Source: a virus. From it: a DNA stretch of 22,120 nucleotides. The notes beneath the pieces were generated by a model. The model was not told where the DNA came from. It searched no databases and saw only the letters and a list, made by a program, of their open reading frames with translations. Shown here piece after piece: positions 14,647 to 22,120 of this stretch. Numbering within the stretch: the stretch's first letter is position 1; each line of letters starts with the position of its first letter. The translations under genes were made by a program, and so were the position numbers. The stretch lies in the IMG/VR virus record IMGVR_UViG_3300010354_000762, positions 1 through 22,120 of that record; one strand, 5' to 3'.

Positions 14647-15349
14647 AACCTGTCCCAGTCGTAACTTGGTTGCTAGAACCATTACTTACTTCATAGTACT
14701 GATATTGGAATTCAACTGTGAATTCTTCTACTTGGTTATTCGATTCGTAACCAAGATCAATAGCAGAAATTGAAGCAGGCCATGCATCATAGAATCTATA
14801 AGCACGTACAACTCTCTCGTTATCAGTACCTGCAGCTACAGCACCGCCTGTATCAGGACCACGACTTGCTGCAATACCATCTCTATCTAACTGATAAACA
14901 AACATATCTTGACAATATGATAGTCCAGTAGACTGAGAAGCAGAACCAGCAGAAGCGGTGTTTGCACCACTACTTGCAGCCCCATAACCTAGAGAAGCAA
15001 CGTTCTCTGTTAATGCGTTGATACTTCTAGACCATGTTTCAAATGCTTGACGAAGAGAAAATTCTCCATCATTGATTACAGTAACAGTCCATGGTTCAAA
15101 CGTTCTATCACCAGCAACTTTTAGCATTCTTCCTTTAAAAGGAACTTCAATTACACCGATACTGGATGCAGGTAGTTGAGCAGCCTTAACTAAGAAAGAT
15201 GCATTATTTTTTAATGATGATGTTTGTTGAACAGTTTCACCACCAACTTGAGCTAAATTGGAAGGAAAGTTTATTTCTACTCTGAAGAGATTAGGGCGTG
15301 CGCCCCCTCTCTTCAGAGCTGTTTTAAAATCGGTAATGTTCTTTGCCAT
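14642..15349 (-). CDS. 19: gp19 tail tube protein
   Basis: 235 residues, longer than T4 gp19 (163). Features of the tube family are present: the N-terminal NLFRVEINFPS, VKAAQLPASSIGVIEVPFKGR around 54-74, DRTFEPWTVTVIND at 81-94, FRQAFETW-like helix at about 99-107, and the C-terminal beta-strand VEEFTVEFQYQYYEV. The extra length is mainly a Gly/Ala/Ser-rich stretch at about 120-145 and another at 162-176, probably surface loops. It stacks in hexamer rings to form the inner tail tube within the gp18 sheath. AGGAG precedes the ATG. It sits between sheath and portal as in T4. Confidence 0.94.
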   Translation of the reverse strand: MAKNITDFKTALKRGGARPNLFRVEINFPSNLAQVGGETVQQTSSLKNNASFLVKAAQLPASSIGVIEVPFKGRMLKVAGDRTFEPWTVTVINDGEFSLRQAFETWSRSINALTENVASLGYGAASSGANTASAGSASQSTGLSYCQDMFVYQLDRDGIAASRGPDTGGAVAAGTDNERVVRAYRFYDAWPASISAIDLGYESNNQVEEFTVEFQYQYYEVSNGSSNQVTTGTGS

Positions 15350-15366
15350 TAGAATCTAATCTCCTG

Positions 15367-15374
15367 AATTTATA
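15367..15374 (-). promoter_or_regulatory. Weak late-type box ahead of gene 19
   Basis: TATAAATT, one base off the late consensus, lies in the short gap between genes 18 and 19, about 18 bases before the gene 19 ATG. AT-rich sequence makes chance matches likely. Confidence 0.25.
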
Positions 15375-15385
15375 TGTTTAACAAA

Positions 15386-17926
15386 TTAACCAATAATTTC
15401 ACTAAAACTTACTCCAGTCCTTGTAGCAACAAAGGTTAGAGTTACATAGTTAATAGTTCTTGCAGGCTTAACATAAATTTCTGCATAGAATTCATTTCTG
15501 TCAATAGCATCAGGTGGATTATTAGAAGCATCACACTTAACTAAGAACTCATAGATACCTCTTCTAGCCTGAACATCACGAAGATAAGGTTCAACGATTG
15601 ATTTAAAACCACCACGAGTATTTTCGTCGTTAATTTCAAATAGTTGATACTTACCAAGTCTTCCAATAACTTTCTCAAGTTCAATGAATAGTCTACGAAC
15701 ATTGATTCTATCAAATGCACTTGGAGTTGCAAGAGCAGTTTTATCACCAAAGAGAACGATTCCTTGACCAGGGAAAGAAACAATTGGGTTGATACGAGAA
15801 GTATAAAGTCTATCTCTCTCGGACTTCTTAGGATTATAAGCAAGTCTTAGAGCATTTCTTAGATTACCTCTGTTATAACCAGCTGGAGAGAACCAAGTTT
15901 CGGAATTAATAGAAGTTCCTACACATAGTCCAGCAACATCAGCTGCACATGGAATATAACGATATACATCATTATACTTATCATAGATGTACTTATATCC
16001 AGAATCAAAGATTGCGTATGAAGAACTTGCAAGAAGATTGAAGAACTCAATAATATTTGTAGTCTTATCAGTACTAGATTGAGCAGTTACTACATCATTT
16101 CTTCTTGCGGAAATTACCGCCATGCAGTCTTTTCTTGATTCTGCAATATCAATTAGTTTTACAGCTCTAACTAATGAAATATTTCCAGGGATTAAGAAAT
16201 CAATATCATTGAATGTTTCTGTATCACCAACTAAATCATAAGCACTTGTTAATGCAGTTTCAATAGCCGCAGATTGTGTAGCCCACTCGTAATCTTTACC
16301 ATCAGCAAAACTGAAGGAAAGAACTGGTTTTCCACTTGAATTGAAAATATCAAAGAGTGAGTTTACGACAGTACCTTCTGCAGATCTTGATGCTTGACCA
16401 GAACCTGAAATTGGAGTTAGAGTAACTTTTGAAGTATTTACAAAGTTTGTACCAGCATAGATGTATGTAGATCTATTCTCTAGTACTTTCTTCCAATATT
16501 TAACTTCTCCATCTGTAGATTTACCATCACTTGCTTTAGACAAGTATGTGAATTTTTCTACGATTGTATTTGGAACTCCTGTTAGAGCACCATCTTCATC
16601 TAGAATTAAAAGGTGGAATTCATCGAAACTTGCATTTCTTTGTAATCCATAACCAGAAGTTCCTGGTTGTGGAGCAACACTATTCCAAAGTAAACCAGGA
16701 GCATACTCAAGAGTATCGTAGTAGTTAGATACAGCAATTACAGTACCAATTAATGTAGTTCCATCTGCATTGTAAAGAGCATCTCCTGCAGCAAATCTCT
16801 TGGTCGAATCAGCAAGAACTACGTTAACAGTGTTACTTACTACACTATATACCCAAGCATTCTTACCACTTCCTGCAGCACCCTTTACAACACCACCTAC
16901 AGAACCTGTAAAAGCACTTACAGTGTAAGATGGATATGCAGCGGAAAGAGTTGTTACAGGTGTGGTTGCAGCAAAGGTCATTTTGATAACAGATACTGTT
17001 ACCGCAGTTTCACCACCATTTGTGTCATCGTCGAAAGCAATTGCAGTAGTACCTAGTTGACCACGAACTACTTCAAGAATATTCGATTCTGTATCTACTG
17101 CTGTTACTAATGCATATTCAAATGTAGTACCAGCAGAACCACCAGTAGGAACTCTCTTAATTTTTACATAATCATTTACAGCAAAACCAGTTACAGAAGT
17201 GATTGCAACAAATGTTTCTGTAGAAGAAAGTTCTGGAGCTGCATTTGGTTCAGCTAATGCACTAGATGTACCACTTTCAGAAAAACTCCACTTGGTTACA
17301 GTAGCACCAGAAGCATGTGTTGTTGCTGTAGTACCTAATGCACCACCAGTTACTGTCAATTGACCAGTTGCTGTTGCAGAAACCGTGAAATATTCGTTGT
17401 CTACTTTAACAACATCGTTTGCAGCAAATCCAACCGAAGATGCAACATACAATTTGGTACTGTCTGCAGTTGCACCACTTACTGTTAAAATTTGATCTGC
17501 GCCATGGTCAACAGCTACAACTTTAAGACTATTCTGTAAAGAACCAGGGGTTTTTGCAACAAATTTATATGATGGAGAAATTTCGTTATTGATAAAATCT
17601 AAACTATTTTCAATAACTACGTTTGTTGAACCATCAGTATTAGCATTCTTAAGACCAACAGTGTTGGTAGAATCCATGGGGCGAATTACTGCTGCAACAC
17701 CGCCATATGCGATAAATTGTGCAGCAGAAAACCAGGATTCAAAGTTATTATTGGTAGGAATACCAAATGTAGAGACCAATTCGGCCTCAGAAGTGATATA
17801 GGTTAATTGGTTTACTGGACCTTGTGTAGCAGCAATAGCAACTACACCAATATTTTGGTCAGAAACATTTAAAGACGTAGTTAAATCTACCTCTTTGATA
17901 GTTACTCCAGGGGAAGCAAATGACAT
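15386..17926 (-). CDS. 18: gp18 contractile tail sheath protein with large insertion
   Basis: 846 residues, against 659 in T4. The N-terminus, from MSFASPGVTIKEVDLTTSL to the YGGVAAVIRPMD segment ending at residue 85, and the C-terminus, FEINDENTRGGFKSIVEPYL through ARTINYVTLTFVATRTGVSF, are the conserved sheath core. The expansion lies in the middle: residues about 145-215 and 226-314 each carry a beta-rich module with the shared pattern VGFA-NDVVK ... GxLGTTA, suggesting tandem domain duplication in the surface-exposed part of the sheath. Contraction drives the tube through the host envelope. GAGG precedes the ATG, and overlapping AATAAATA boxes lie upstream. Confidence 0.96.
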   Translation of the reverse strand: MSFASPGVTIKEVDLTTSLNVSDQNIGVVAIAATQGPVNQLTYITSEAELVSTFGIPTNNNFESWFSAAQFIAYGGVAAVIRPMDSTNTVGLKNANTDGSTNVVIENSLDFINNEISPSYKFVAKTPGSLQNSLKVVAVDHGADQILTVSGATADSTKLYVASSVGFAANDVVKVDNEYFTVSATATGQLTVTGGALGTTATTHASGATVTKWSFSESGTSSALAEPNAAPELSSTETFVAITSVTGFAVNDYVKIKRVPTGGSAGTTFEYALVTAVDTESNILEVVRGQLGTTAIAFDDDTNGGETAVTVSVIKMTFAATTPVTTLSAAYPSYTVSAFTGSVGGVVKGAAGSGKNAWVYSVVSNTVNVVLADSTKRFAAGDALYNADGTTLIGTVIAVSNYYDTLEYAPGLLWNSVAPQPGTSGYGLQRNASFDEFHLLILDEDGALTGVPNTIVEKFTYLSKASDGKSTDGEVKYWKKVLENRSTYIYAGTNFVNTSKVTLTPISGSGQASRSAEGTVVNSLFDIFNSSGKPVLSFSFADGKDYEWATQSAAIETALTSAYDLVGDTETFNDIDFLIPGNISLVRAVKLIDIAESRKDCMAVISARRNDVVTAQSSTDKTTNIIEFFNLLASSSYAIFDSGYKYIYDKYNDVYRYIPCAADVAGLCVGTSINSETWFSPAGYNRGNLRNALRLAYNPKKSERDRLYTSRINPIVSFPGQGIVLFGDKTALATPSAFDRINVRRLFIELEKVIGRLGKYQLFEINDENTRGGFKSIVEPYLRDVQARRGIYEFLVKCDASNNPPDAIDRNEFYAEIYVKPARTINYVTLTFVATRTGVSFSEIIG

Positions 17927-17960
17927 TTTTTATACCTCTATGAGATTTTTTTCTCAAAAC

Positions 17961-17972
17961 TATTTATTTATT
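17961..17972 (-). promoter_or_regulatory. Two overlapping late-type boxes ahead of gene 18
   Basis: AATAAATA occurs twice, overlapping by four bases (17961-17968 and 17965-17972), in the 62-bp gap after gene 17, about 35-45 bases before the gene 18 ATG. The position matches the gene 22 and 23 boxes. Confidence 0.5.
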
Positions 17973-17988
17973 TCAAAATTTCGAGAGA

Positions 17989-19641
17989 TTAGTGATACTC
18001 CCACATAAAAGATCTATCACCAAACTCATCTAAATGCCATCTGTCACCTTTATCATCAACAAATGTGGTTTCTTCTTCACTCAGTCCATCTAATATAAAA
18101 CCAAAAGGTGACATATCTTGTTCAATGGCATTTTTTTGTTCTTCATAAATTCTTTGTCTGACATCGTTTGATGTCATTTCTTTAAAATATGGTTGTGCAA
18201 TCATCCATGCGAAAATAACCATGCACATAACTAGATCATCATTACATCCGTCTTCTGCTTCAAAAGATTTATTCTTTTGAATAAACGTTGTCAATTCACT
18301 AAGAATTTCATAGTCGCATAAAATAAGTTTATCATCTTCTATTAATGTTTTTAAGTTTGAGCATCCAGTCTTTTTTACTGCAGTTGTAGTTTTAACACCC
18401 AAGTATGCCTTGTGAGAAAAACCAGTTCCTAATACCTGACCTGCTCTACCCTTCATTGCACACATTAAAAGATTTGGATATTCCAAATCAAATTGCATAA
18501 TGTCCGCAACCTGAGCACCAATATCATTAACTTCAATTAATACATATGCTTTATTATAATTTTGTGCGGTTGTTTCAATTACATTTGGAAACAACATTGG
18601 TTTGATTTCATTGCTTCGATATTTACCTACAATTTTATATGGAACTGTAGTTATATCGTATATGATGAATGCTGAATAATCGTTACTAACACCTCTAGCA
18701 ACATCAACTGTTAATAGATATTCGTGGTTCTCGATTGGTTTTTCATAAATATCCAGACCTGCATTAGAAACAATTGGATCATCAATTGCAATTGTTCTCA
18801 ACTTTGATGGAGATATTAGAGTATCAACGGATCCTAAAAATTCACACTCAAACTCTTGAGTAAACTGTCTTGCAGAAGTGTTCGCAATAGTTTGTTCCTT
18901 CCACTTTTCATCTCTACCAGGAACTTGTGACCAGTGAACTTCTAAAGGAATATAATCATTCTTCTGTCTTTGTGCATCATGCCAAAGTTTATAGAACATG
19001 TTCATTCCATTTGGTGTTGAAATGATAATAACTTTGGTTTTTTGTCCAGAAGAAATAGTAGGATATACAGAAGAAAAGAATTGCTCTGCAATATGATTTG
19101 GAATGAACGCAAATTCATCCAAGAAGATGATGTTGAATGACATTCCTCGGACAGCAGAACTTGATGTAGAGTTCGCAGATATTTTAGAACCGTTTTCTAG
19201 TACCATGGAACCTTTGTTCCATGATATAACTCCTTGTTGTAAAAACTTGGGTAAATTTTCGTATGCTAACTGAAGTCTTCCAAGAATATCCATCGCAATG
19301 GAAGACTTGTTTGCAAGAATTGCAATATTGATATTTGGATTAAAAATTGCATAATGAAGTAGATAAGATACTACTGTAGTAGTCTTACCAGTCTGTCGAG
19401 GAAGTTTAGCAATATTAAATCTATTTGTATGAAAGTTGCGAATTAAATCCTCTTGAAAATCGTACATATCAAAAGGAATCAAACCTTCATCTAGAGAAAC
19501 AATCTTTACATAATGTTTTGCAAAGTATACAGGATCATCTTGACATTTTATAAATTCAGCAATAGATTTTTGATCCCAATCTATAGGAACATTTGCTCTT
19601 TTTAAATTCGGATTACCTAAGTAAACATCATCATTTCTCAT
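17989..19641 (-). CDS. 17: gp17 terminase large subunit (packaging ATPase/nuclease)
   Basis: 550 residues (T4 gp17 is 610). The ATPase domain has Walker A PRQTGKTTT at 81-89, Walker B IIFLDEF at 171-177 with catalytic E176, and coupling motif STPNG at 208-212. The RNase H-fold nuclease domain follows, with D313 in TVDVARG, E370 in VLIEVND, and D468/D469 in the CNDDLVM segment as likely metal ligands. It cuts concatemeric DNA and pumps it through the gp20 portal. The gene starts with ATG at 19641, six bases after the upstream small gene's stop, with GGAAGA upstream. In T4 the small subunit gene 16 precedes 17; here only small unrecognised genes do. Confidence 0.97.
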   Translation of the reverse strand: MRNDDVYLGNPNLKRANVPIDWDQKSIAEFIKCQDDPVYFAKHYVKIVSLDEGLIPFDMYDFQEDLIRNFHTNRFNIAKLPRQTGKTTTVVSYLLHYAIFNPNINIAILANKSSIAMDILGRLQLAYENLPKFLQQGVISWNKGSMVLENGSKISANSTSSSAVRGMSFNIIFLDEFAFIPNHIAEQFFSSVYPTISSGQKTKVIIISTPNGMNMFYKLWHDAQRQKNDYIPLEVHWSQVPGRDEKWKEQTIANTSARQFTQEFECEFLGSVDTLISPSKLRTIAIDDPIVSNAGLDIYEKPIENHEYLLTVDVARGVSNDYSAFIIYDITTVPYKIVGKYRSNEIKPMLFPNVIETTAQNYNKAYVLIEVNDIGAQVADIMQFDLEYPNLLMCAMKGRAGQVLGTGFSHKAYLGVKTTTAVKKTGCSNLKTLIEDDKLILCDYEILSELTTFIQKNKSFEAEDGCNDDLVMCMVIFAWMIAQPYFKEMTSNDVRQRIYEEQKNAIEQDMSPFGFILDGLSEEETTFVDDKGDRWHLDEFGDRSFMWEYH

Positions 19642-19647
19642 GACACA

Positions 19648-19839
19648 TTATCTTCCTTCTTCTTTATGTATCCAGGTTTTTAATTCTCTTAAATATTTTC
19701 TTAAGATATTAGCTTGTTCTTCATGCCAATAATCTCCAGTCTCCATCCAGAGACGAGTATGATTATCTATAGCTTTGAGTATTTGATGGATGGGAGCATT
19801 CCAACACTCTCTTTTAGGAGTGTTCCATTCTCGTGGCAT
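19648..19839 (-). CDS. 63-residue helical protein directly upstream of gene 17
   Basis: Starts MPREWNTPKRECWNAPIHQ and continues with a strongly helical, charged segment ending KTWIHKEEGR. It contains five Trp in 63 residues. I do not recognise a domain, but similar short genes precede gene 17 in cyanophages. By position it could stand in for the small terminase subunit gp16, although it is far shorter than T4 gp16 (164). Its first 73 bp overlap the 59-residue frame, and no good ribosome site precedes the ATG, so translation may depend on coupling or on a -1 shift from that frame. The distinctive composition makes it more likely real than chance. Confidence 0.65.
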   Translation of the reverse strand: MPREWNTPKRECWNAPIHQILKAIDNHTRLWMETGDYWHEEQANILRKYLRELKTWIHKEEGR

Positions 19840-19946
19840 GGTATAACGAGCGAGTGGATTTCATTATATCTAAAATAATCAACTTGACATTGACCTGGAC
19901 TTATTTCAGAATAACCCACTATCATAAAAGCAATAAATTCCATCAT
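19767..19946 (-). CDS. 59-residue protein overlapping the gene upstream of 17
   Basis: ATG at 19946 overlaps the stop of the 38-residue gene (ATGA). The product starts MMEFIAFMIVGYSEISPGQC, with a short hydrophobic N-terminal segment, and ends GMLPSIKYSKL. The last 24 codons overlap the 63-residue frame in another phase. The first ~37 residues look protein-like; the overlapped end may not be under selection. It could be a separate small protein, or the first half of a product continued in the other frame (-1). Function unknown. Confidence 0.5.
   Translation of the reverse strand: MMEFIAFMIVGYSEISPGQCQVDYFRYNEIHSLVIPCHENGTLLKESVGMLPSIKYSKL
19803..19824 (-). other. 7-bp perfect inverted repeat (hairpin) in the overlap of two small genes
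   Basis: AACACTC (19803-19809) and GAGTGTT (19818-19824) flank an 8-base loop. The hairpin lies in the 73-bp stretch read in two frames. No T-run follows, so it is not a terminator. Confidence 0.6.
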
Positions 19947-20059
19947 TTTTTCTTGCCGCCGTTCTTCGCCTTTTTAGCAGTAGCATTTCCTTGATTTTGT
20001 TTTGAGGTTTTCTGTCCACCAGAAGAACCTTTCTTGCCTTTATTTGGTGACTTAGCCAT
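19943..20059 (-). CDS. 38-residue Lys/Gly-rich basic protein
   Basis: ATG at 20059 forms a TAATG overlap with the stop of the upstream gene, and the TGA at 19943 overlaps the next start (ATGA). The product, starting MAKSPNKGKKGSSGGQKT and ending KAKNGGKKK, is about one third lysine with many Gly, Ser, Asn and Gln and no hydrophobic core, so it is very probably disordered and nucleic-acid binding. Coupling on both sides supports it as a real gene. I know no characterised homologue; a packaged DNA-binding peptide or a packaging helper near gp17 would fit, as inference. Confidence 0.7.
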   Translation of the reverse strand: MAKSPNKGKKGSSGGQKTSKQNQGNATAKKAKNGGKKK

Positions 20060-21300
20060 TAGCAGTTCCAAGCACGTAATGATTTATTTATGCGAGAATT
20101 TGGGTCATTTGCTGTTTTTTTAGAAGTACGTTTGTTTTTCATGCCTCTCATTCTTGCACAAAAGGAATCTCTACGTGATCCTCCTTCTGGTTGAGGTGCT
20201 TTTAGATCTGATCCAGGATTCTCACGTTCATAGGATTTGCGTCCTTTTTCATTTAAACCGCCATTTTTATTTTGACCTTCTTTACGAGTCCATGCAGCAC
20301 CTTCATTTTTAATTGAAGGAAGTCCTACCTTTTCTCTTTCTTTTTTATGTCTTGCTGCAGCGTCAGGAGAATGTCTTTCTGCATCTGCTTTTGTCATACT
20401 ACTAAGACCAGTAGTTTTCTTTTTATCAATTGTAAAACTTAAAGTAGCTTCATCAATAGTTACTTCTAGATGTTCACGATTTAATAACTTTCCCAGTAGA
20501 CCTTTTTTCTTAGGTGTAGGAGACTTATATCCATGACGTTTGGCATAATCCATATAAGATTCACCTGGACGTAATTTCTTAGGATCTTCTTTTGGTTTAG
20601 ATGCAGCCTCACGATCTTCGCGAGCACGTTGGTTGGCGCCAGGACCACCTAATTTTCTATCTTGTTCTGGATCTGGATGCCAAAAATCTGCACGTTCTTT
20701 CATGTCTTCTTTATATGAAGGACATTCTTTCATACCGTGAACAGGACAATATGTTCCAGATTTTGTTTTTACACAATCTTTGGAAAGAACTTTTTTAGTT
20801 TCTTTTGGTTCTTCACAACCACAATGCTCCTCATAATAATTTGCAAACTCTTCATCTACACCCGACATGTAATCTGCTACAGTATCAATATAATCTGTTG
20901 CTAAAGTAATTTTAGACTGGACCCAGCCTGGCATTTGCATGTCATCATTTTTTATAGCTTTCTTTAATATTTTTAAAGCTTTTTCCATTGTCTCCAATTG
21001 ACTTTTCGCCATCGAACCTTCATCATCAATTTCTCTACCCATAGCAACTGCTATATGATTTTCCTTGACAGTTTTCTTTTTATTCCATTCGGATTTGAGT
21101 TTCTTTTCCATAGGTAGTAAATGTTTGTAGTAATCTGGGAACTCCATGATATGTTGAAGCGCAATACCATAAGCTTCTTCATGTGTAGTTACATGTTCTC
21201 TTTCAATAGTAGAACCAATTTCTGCTTGACGAGTAACATAATCGAGAGAAATGCTGTGTTTTTGTGCGATCTCTTTTTCGGTGGGAATTCTTTTTTTCAT
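20059..21300 (-). CDS. 413-residue conserved phage protein (DUF5661-like N-terminus, DUF6321-like C-terminus)
   Basis: I use the ATG at 21300, which overlaps the upstream stop (TAATG) and has GGAGG eight bases ahead; an upstream in-frame alternative codon is less likely. Residues about 1-65 (EKEIAQKHSISLDYV ... HIMEFPDYYKHL) resemble phage DUF5661. A WVQSKITLATDYIDTVADYM helix lies near 126-145. A Cys/His-rich patch follows at C160, C162, C176, C185, H188 and C193. The C-terminal ~115 residues, with SFCARMRGMKNKRTSKKTAN then NDPNSRINKSLRAWNC, match a phage motif I associate with DUF6321. The protein is very basic at the C-terminus. Family names are from memory and function is unknown; a virion or nucleic-acid-associated role is inferred from position. 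Confidence 0.75.
   Translation of the reverse strand: MKKRIPTEKEIAQKHSISLDYVTRQAEIGSTIEREHVTTHEEAYGIALQHIMEFPDYYKHLLPMEKKLKSEWNKKKTVKENHIAVAMGREIDDEGSMAKSQLETMEKALKILKKAIKNDDMQMPGWVQSKITLATDYIDTVADYMSGVDEEFANYYEEHCGCEEPKETKKVLSKDCVKTKSGTYCPVHGMKECPSYKEDMKERADFWHPDPEQDRKLGGPGANQRAREDREAASKPKEDPKKLRPGESYMDYAKRHGYKSPTPKKKGLLGKLLNREHLEVTIDEATLSFTIDKKKTTGLSSMTKADAERHSPDAAARHKKEREKVGLPSIKNEGAAWTRKEGQNKNGGLNEKGRKSYERENPGSDLKAPQPEGGSRRDSFCARMRGMKNKRTSKKTANDPNSRINKSLRAWNC
20085..20092 (-). promoter_or_regulatory. Late-type box inside the end of the 413-residue gene
   Basis: CATAAATA lies within coding sequence, about 26 bases before the ATG of the 38-residue gene. It could drive the small genes and gene 17, but coding constraint (codons for R-I-N-K) may explain the match. 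Confidence 0.3.
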
Positions 21301-22120
21301 TAGTAAATCTCCCTCCACTGGATAGTAGCAGCAACGTTGGCATCAGCATTATTAGCGGTATCAACGGTTTTTACAGCAACAACAAATACTTCTGAATCTG
21401 TTGAATCTATATTTTGGACAATAATATTTTTCTTTGCTTTTGTCAAACTACCAGAATCTACTGGTGTTAGTGAGTTTGGTGAAGAACCAGCAGTTACAAT
21501 ACCAGCAGCAAACACATCAACATCGCCATTGATTACTTCGGCATTAGCACAATACTGAACTCCACTATTTGTATCAGCATCAACCCATGTTAAAACACCA
21601 CTATTCAAGGTAGTAGTCAGTTGAGTATCACTTGATAGTTTGATTAATTCATAATAACAGGCATCAGATTGAGCAAAAATACCAAGTGTATTTGGTCTCA
21701 CACTAATTCTATTTGGATAGTTATTAAATGAGTTTTTGAGACGAATTGCTAAAAGAGGGAATCTTGTTCCGCCAGGAGTTTTAGTAGTTCTAACTGCTGG
21801 AGAAGTAATCGCCCAGTCAATACCACTTTCAACATATCCACCTTCTGACATTACGGTAGAGCAAATCTGATCCATAGATCCGCCAGCAGTTGTTCCTGTA
21901 TTGAGCATCTCACATCTCACAGGAAGATTTGGATTTGACATATACACTTCTGCCAACTCGTTGGAGCAGTAGTATTCATGTGCTAAAACAATCTGACCGT
22001 TATGAACAAATCCACAGCGAACTCTACCAACTCCCAGCCACTGGAAATCAATATAAACTAATTGGGTTTTTGAAGTATTGATATCAAACTTGGAAGGACC
22101 AGTTCCATCACAAGGATCAA
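21300..22120 (-). CDS. Probable virion structural protein, C-terminal 273 residues (runs off right edge)
   Basis: The frame is open to the window edge and lacks its N-terminus; the TTG at 21956 is an internal Leu codon, not the start. Upstream residues read DPCDGTGPSKFDINTSKTQL, then YIDFQWLGVGRVRCGFVHNG, and later VYMSNPNLPVRCEMLNTGTT and QICSTVMSEGGY. The YID-WLGVG-VR-GF ... NLPVR-E pattern recurs in beta-rich proteins of many tailed marine phages annotated as structural or tail-fibre related. The sequence is beta-rich with no transmembrane segment. The stop overlaps the next start (TAATG). Its exact role, whether fibre, neck or capsid decoration, cannot be told from this fragment. Confidence 0.6.
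   Translation of the reverse strand, partial: DPCDGTGPSKFDINTSKTQLVYIDFQWLGVGRVRCGFVHNGQIVLAHEYYCSNELAEVYMSNPNLPVRCEMLNTGTTAGGSMDQICSTVMSEGGYVESGIDWAITSPAVRTTKTPGGTRFPLLAIRLKNSFNNYPNRISVRPNTLGIFAQSDACYYELIKLSSDTQLTTTLNSGVLTWVDADTNSGVQYCANAEVINGDVDVFAAGIVTAGSSPNSLTPVDSGSLTKAKKNIIVQNIDSTDSEVFVVAVKTVDTANNADANVAATIQWREIY

Noticed and set aside
17941-17956. TGAGA/TCTCA hairpin between genes 17 and 18 as a terminator
   Set aside because: The stem has only 5 bp, and no T-tract follows in the direction of transcription.
1-22120. tRNA genes, CRISPR arrays, insertion sequences or host photosynthesis genes
   Set aside because: No cloverleaf, regularly spaced repeats, transposase motifs or psbA/psbD-like frames were found on either strand by eye.

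Overview
The window is a stretch of a T4-like myovirus genome. It is most likely a marine cyanophage of the kind that infects Synechococcus or Prochlorococcus, judged from sequence alone. Every recognisable gene lies on the minus strand, so transcription runs from position 22120 down to 1. Genes are packed tightly, often with TAATG or ATGA stop/start overlaps, and the DNA is AT-rich. Three points favour a cyanophage over an enterobacterial T-even phage. The gene order is 17-18-19-20-21-22-23 followed by a tail-tube-fold gene, uvsY, uvsW, 55, 47 and 46. A small protein resembling the cyanobacterial DUF3110 family sits between 47 and 46. A cobS-type AAA+ gene lies at the left end. No host photosynthesis genes, tRNAs, insertion sequences or CRISPR arrays were seen.

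Right part (about 17.9-22.1 kb): a truncated virion-type protein, a 413-residue conserved phage protein with a Cys/His-rich middle, three very small genes (38, 59 and 63 residues; the last two overlap in different frames), and the large terminase gp17. Middle part (about 9.4-17.9 kb): the morphogenesis block. It holds sheath gp18 (with a large inserted region), tube gp19, portal gp20, a 58-residue acidic protein in the place T4 uses for core proteins gp67/gp68, prohead protease gp21, scaffold gp22 and major capsid gp23. T4-type late promoter boxes (NATAAATA) lie just ahead of several of these genes. The block ends in a strong intrinsic terminator after gene 23.

Left part (1 to about 9.3 kb): a gp3-like tail-tube-fold protein, recombination mediator UvsY, helicase UvsW, a small Sm-like hypothetical protein, late sigma factor gp55, the gp47/gp46 recombination nuclease with the DUF3110-like protein between its genes, a 731-residue protein joining an HExxH metallopeptidase-like domain to a VWA domain, and the start of a CobS-type AAA+ ATPase. 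Here the promoters look like host sigma-70 sites with exact 17-bp spacers, ahead of gene 55, the VWA gene and cobS. One further sigma-70-like site points the opposite way (plus strand).

Together the window links making recombination-derived DNA ends (46/47, UvsW, UvsY), switching on late transcription (gp55), building the prohead (20-23), packaging (gp17) and building the tail (18, 19, gp3-like). The AAA+/VWA-peptidase pair at the left end is the least explained and most interesting part.
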